From Thiorhodovibrio sp. (GTDB taxonomy: Bacteria > Pseudomonadota > Gammaproteobacteria > Chromatiales > Chromatiaceae), in NCBI GenBank assembly GCA_007128075.1, contig SKYD01000166.1, positions 1-5,144 of the forward strand: a DNA stretch of 5,144 bases. Direction: 5' to 3'. This document shows positions 5,053-5,144 of this stretch, piece by piece; the stretch's first letter is position 1; each line of letters opens with the position of its first letter. The notes beneath the pieces were generated by a model. The model had not been told where the DNA came from. It saw only the letters and a list, made by a program, of their open reading frames with translations, and searched no databases. The position numbers were made by a program, and so were the translations under genes.

Positions 5053-5070
5053 TAAGTTAACCTACTGATA
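5034..5070. promoter_or_regulatory. Inverted repeat framing the -10 box, possible operator
   Basis: TATCAGT at 5034-5040 and its exact complement ACTGATA at 5064-5070 are separated by 23 nt, with the TATAAT box between them. Half-sites on either side of a -10 box and start site would suit a repressor. The 30-nt centre-to-centre distance is close to three helical turns, placing both half-sites on the same face. Confidence 0.35.
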
Positions 5071-5087
5071 AATTTGAGGTTTAGCCA

Positions 5088-5144
5088 ATGTCAGGAACAG
5101 TCGCTCAACTGGCTCAAGCCGTCTCCGATGGGCTGAATGTCACC
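5088..5144 (+). CDS. Unknown protein, N-terminal 19 codons (runs off the window)
   Basis: An ATG at 5088 opens a frame to the window end that reads MSGTVAQLAQAVSDGLNVT. GAGG at 5076-5079 lies 8 nt upstream and a TATAAT promoter lies further upstream, so initiation here is well supported. Nineteen residues are too few to name a family, and I do not recognise it. It diverges from moaE-ccoS. Confidence 0.6.
   Translation, partial: MSGTVAQLAQAVSDGLNVT

Larger units (their letters stand above)
4897..5087. promoter_or_regulatory. Divergent intergenic region between moaE and the right-edge gene
   Basis: This 191-nt region must serve both moaE (minus) and the gene at 5088 (plus). For moaE a weak pair is visible on the minus strand: TTGATC at about 4951-4946, a 17-nt spacer, then TTTAGC. 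The region around 4932-4983 contains four GATC sites, including the palindrome TTGATCAA (4946-4953). No coding signal is seen. Confidence 0.35.

Overview
The window looks like a chromosomal segment of a gammaproteobacterium. The evidence is the pepA-holC pair at the left end, where the DNA polymerase III chi gene directly follows leucyl aminopeptidase, together with genes for [NiFe]-hydrogenase maturation, cbb3 oxidase assembly (ccoS) and molybdopterin synthesis (moaE). A facultative or microaerobic organism with hydrogen metabolism, perhaps a sulfur-oxidising or purple sulfur bacterium, would fit. That placement is inference and no species can be named from the sequence.

Left block (1-1596, + strand): the last 38 codons of pepA, then holC starting on a TTG inside the pepA stop, then a [NiFe]-hydrogenase maturation protease overlapping holC by 8 nt. 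A 138-nt gap with possible mini-ORFs follows, and then a lipoprotein with an FMN-binding domain and an intact covalent-flavinylation motif. The three tightly packed genes look co-transcribed. The lipoprotein has its own strong Shine-Dalgarno.

Middle block (1597-2735): a minus-strand PD-(D/E)XK (DUF1703-type) protein that has lost its usual N-terminal AAA-ATPase-like domain. It lies between two copies of the same 9-bp-stem/4-nt-loop palindrome. The copies face inward in opposite orientation, differ by a compensated base pair, and share flanking sequence at fixed spacing. This is the most striking unexplained structure in the window. It could be a REP/MITE-like inverted pair or a remnant of a mobile unit.

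AT-rich island (about 2736-3780): two minus-strand genes of different composition from their surroundings, a PEGA-domain lipoprotein with a glycine-rich segment and, upstream, a membrane-anchored protein of unknown function. Both are predicted cell-envelope proteins and may be an acquired pair. Next to them (3821-4069) lies a broken leucine-rich-repeat gene with at least two frameshifts.

Right block (4224-5144): moaE and the small gene ccoS (57 codons, easy to miss) lie on the minus strand 46 nt apart and are probably co-transcribed. Diverging from moaE, a plus-strand gene of unknown identity starts at 5088 behind a perfect TATAAT -10 box framed by a 7-bp inverted repeat, a plausible operator. 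No tRNA, rRNA, CRISPR array or complete insertion sequence was recognised.
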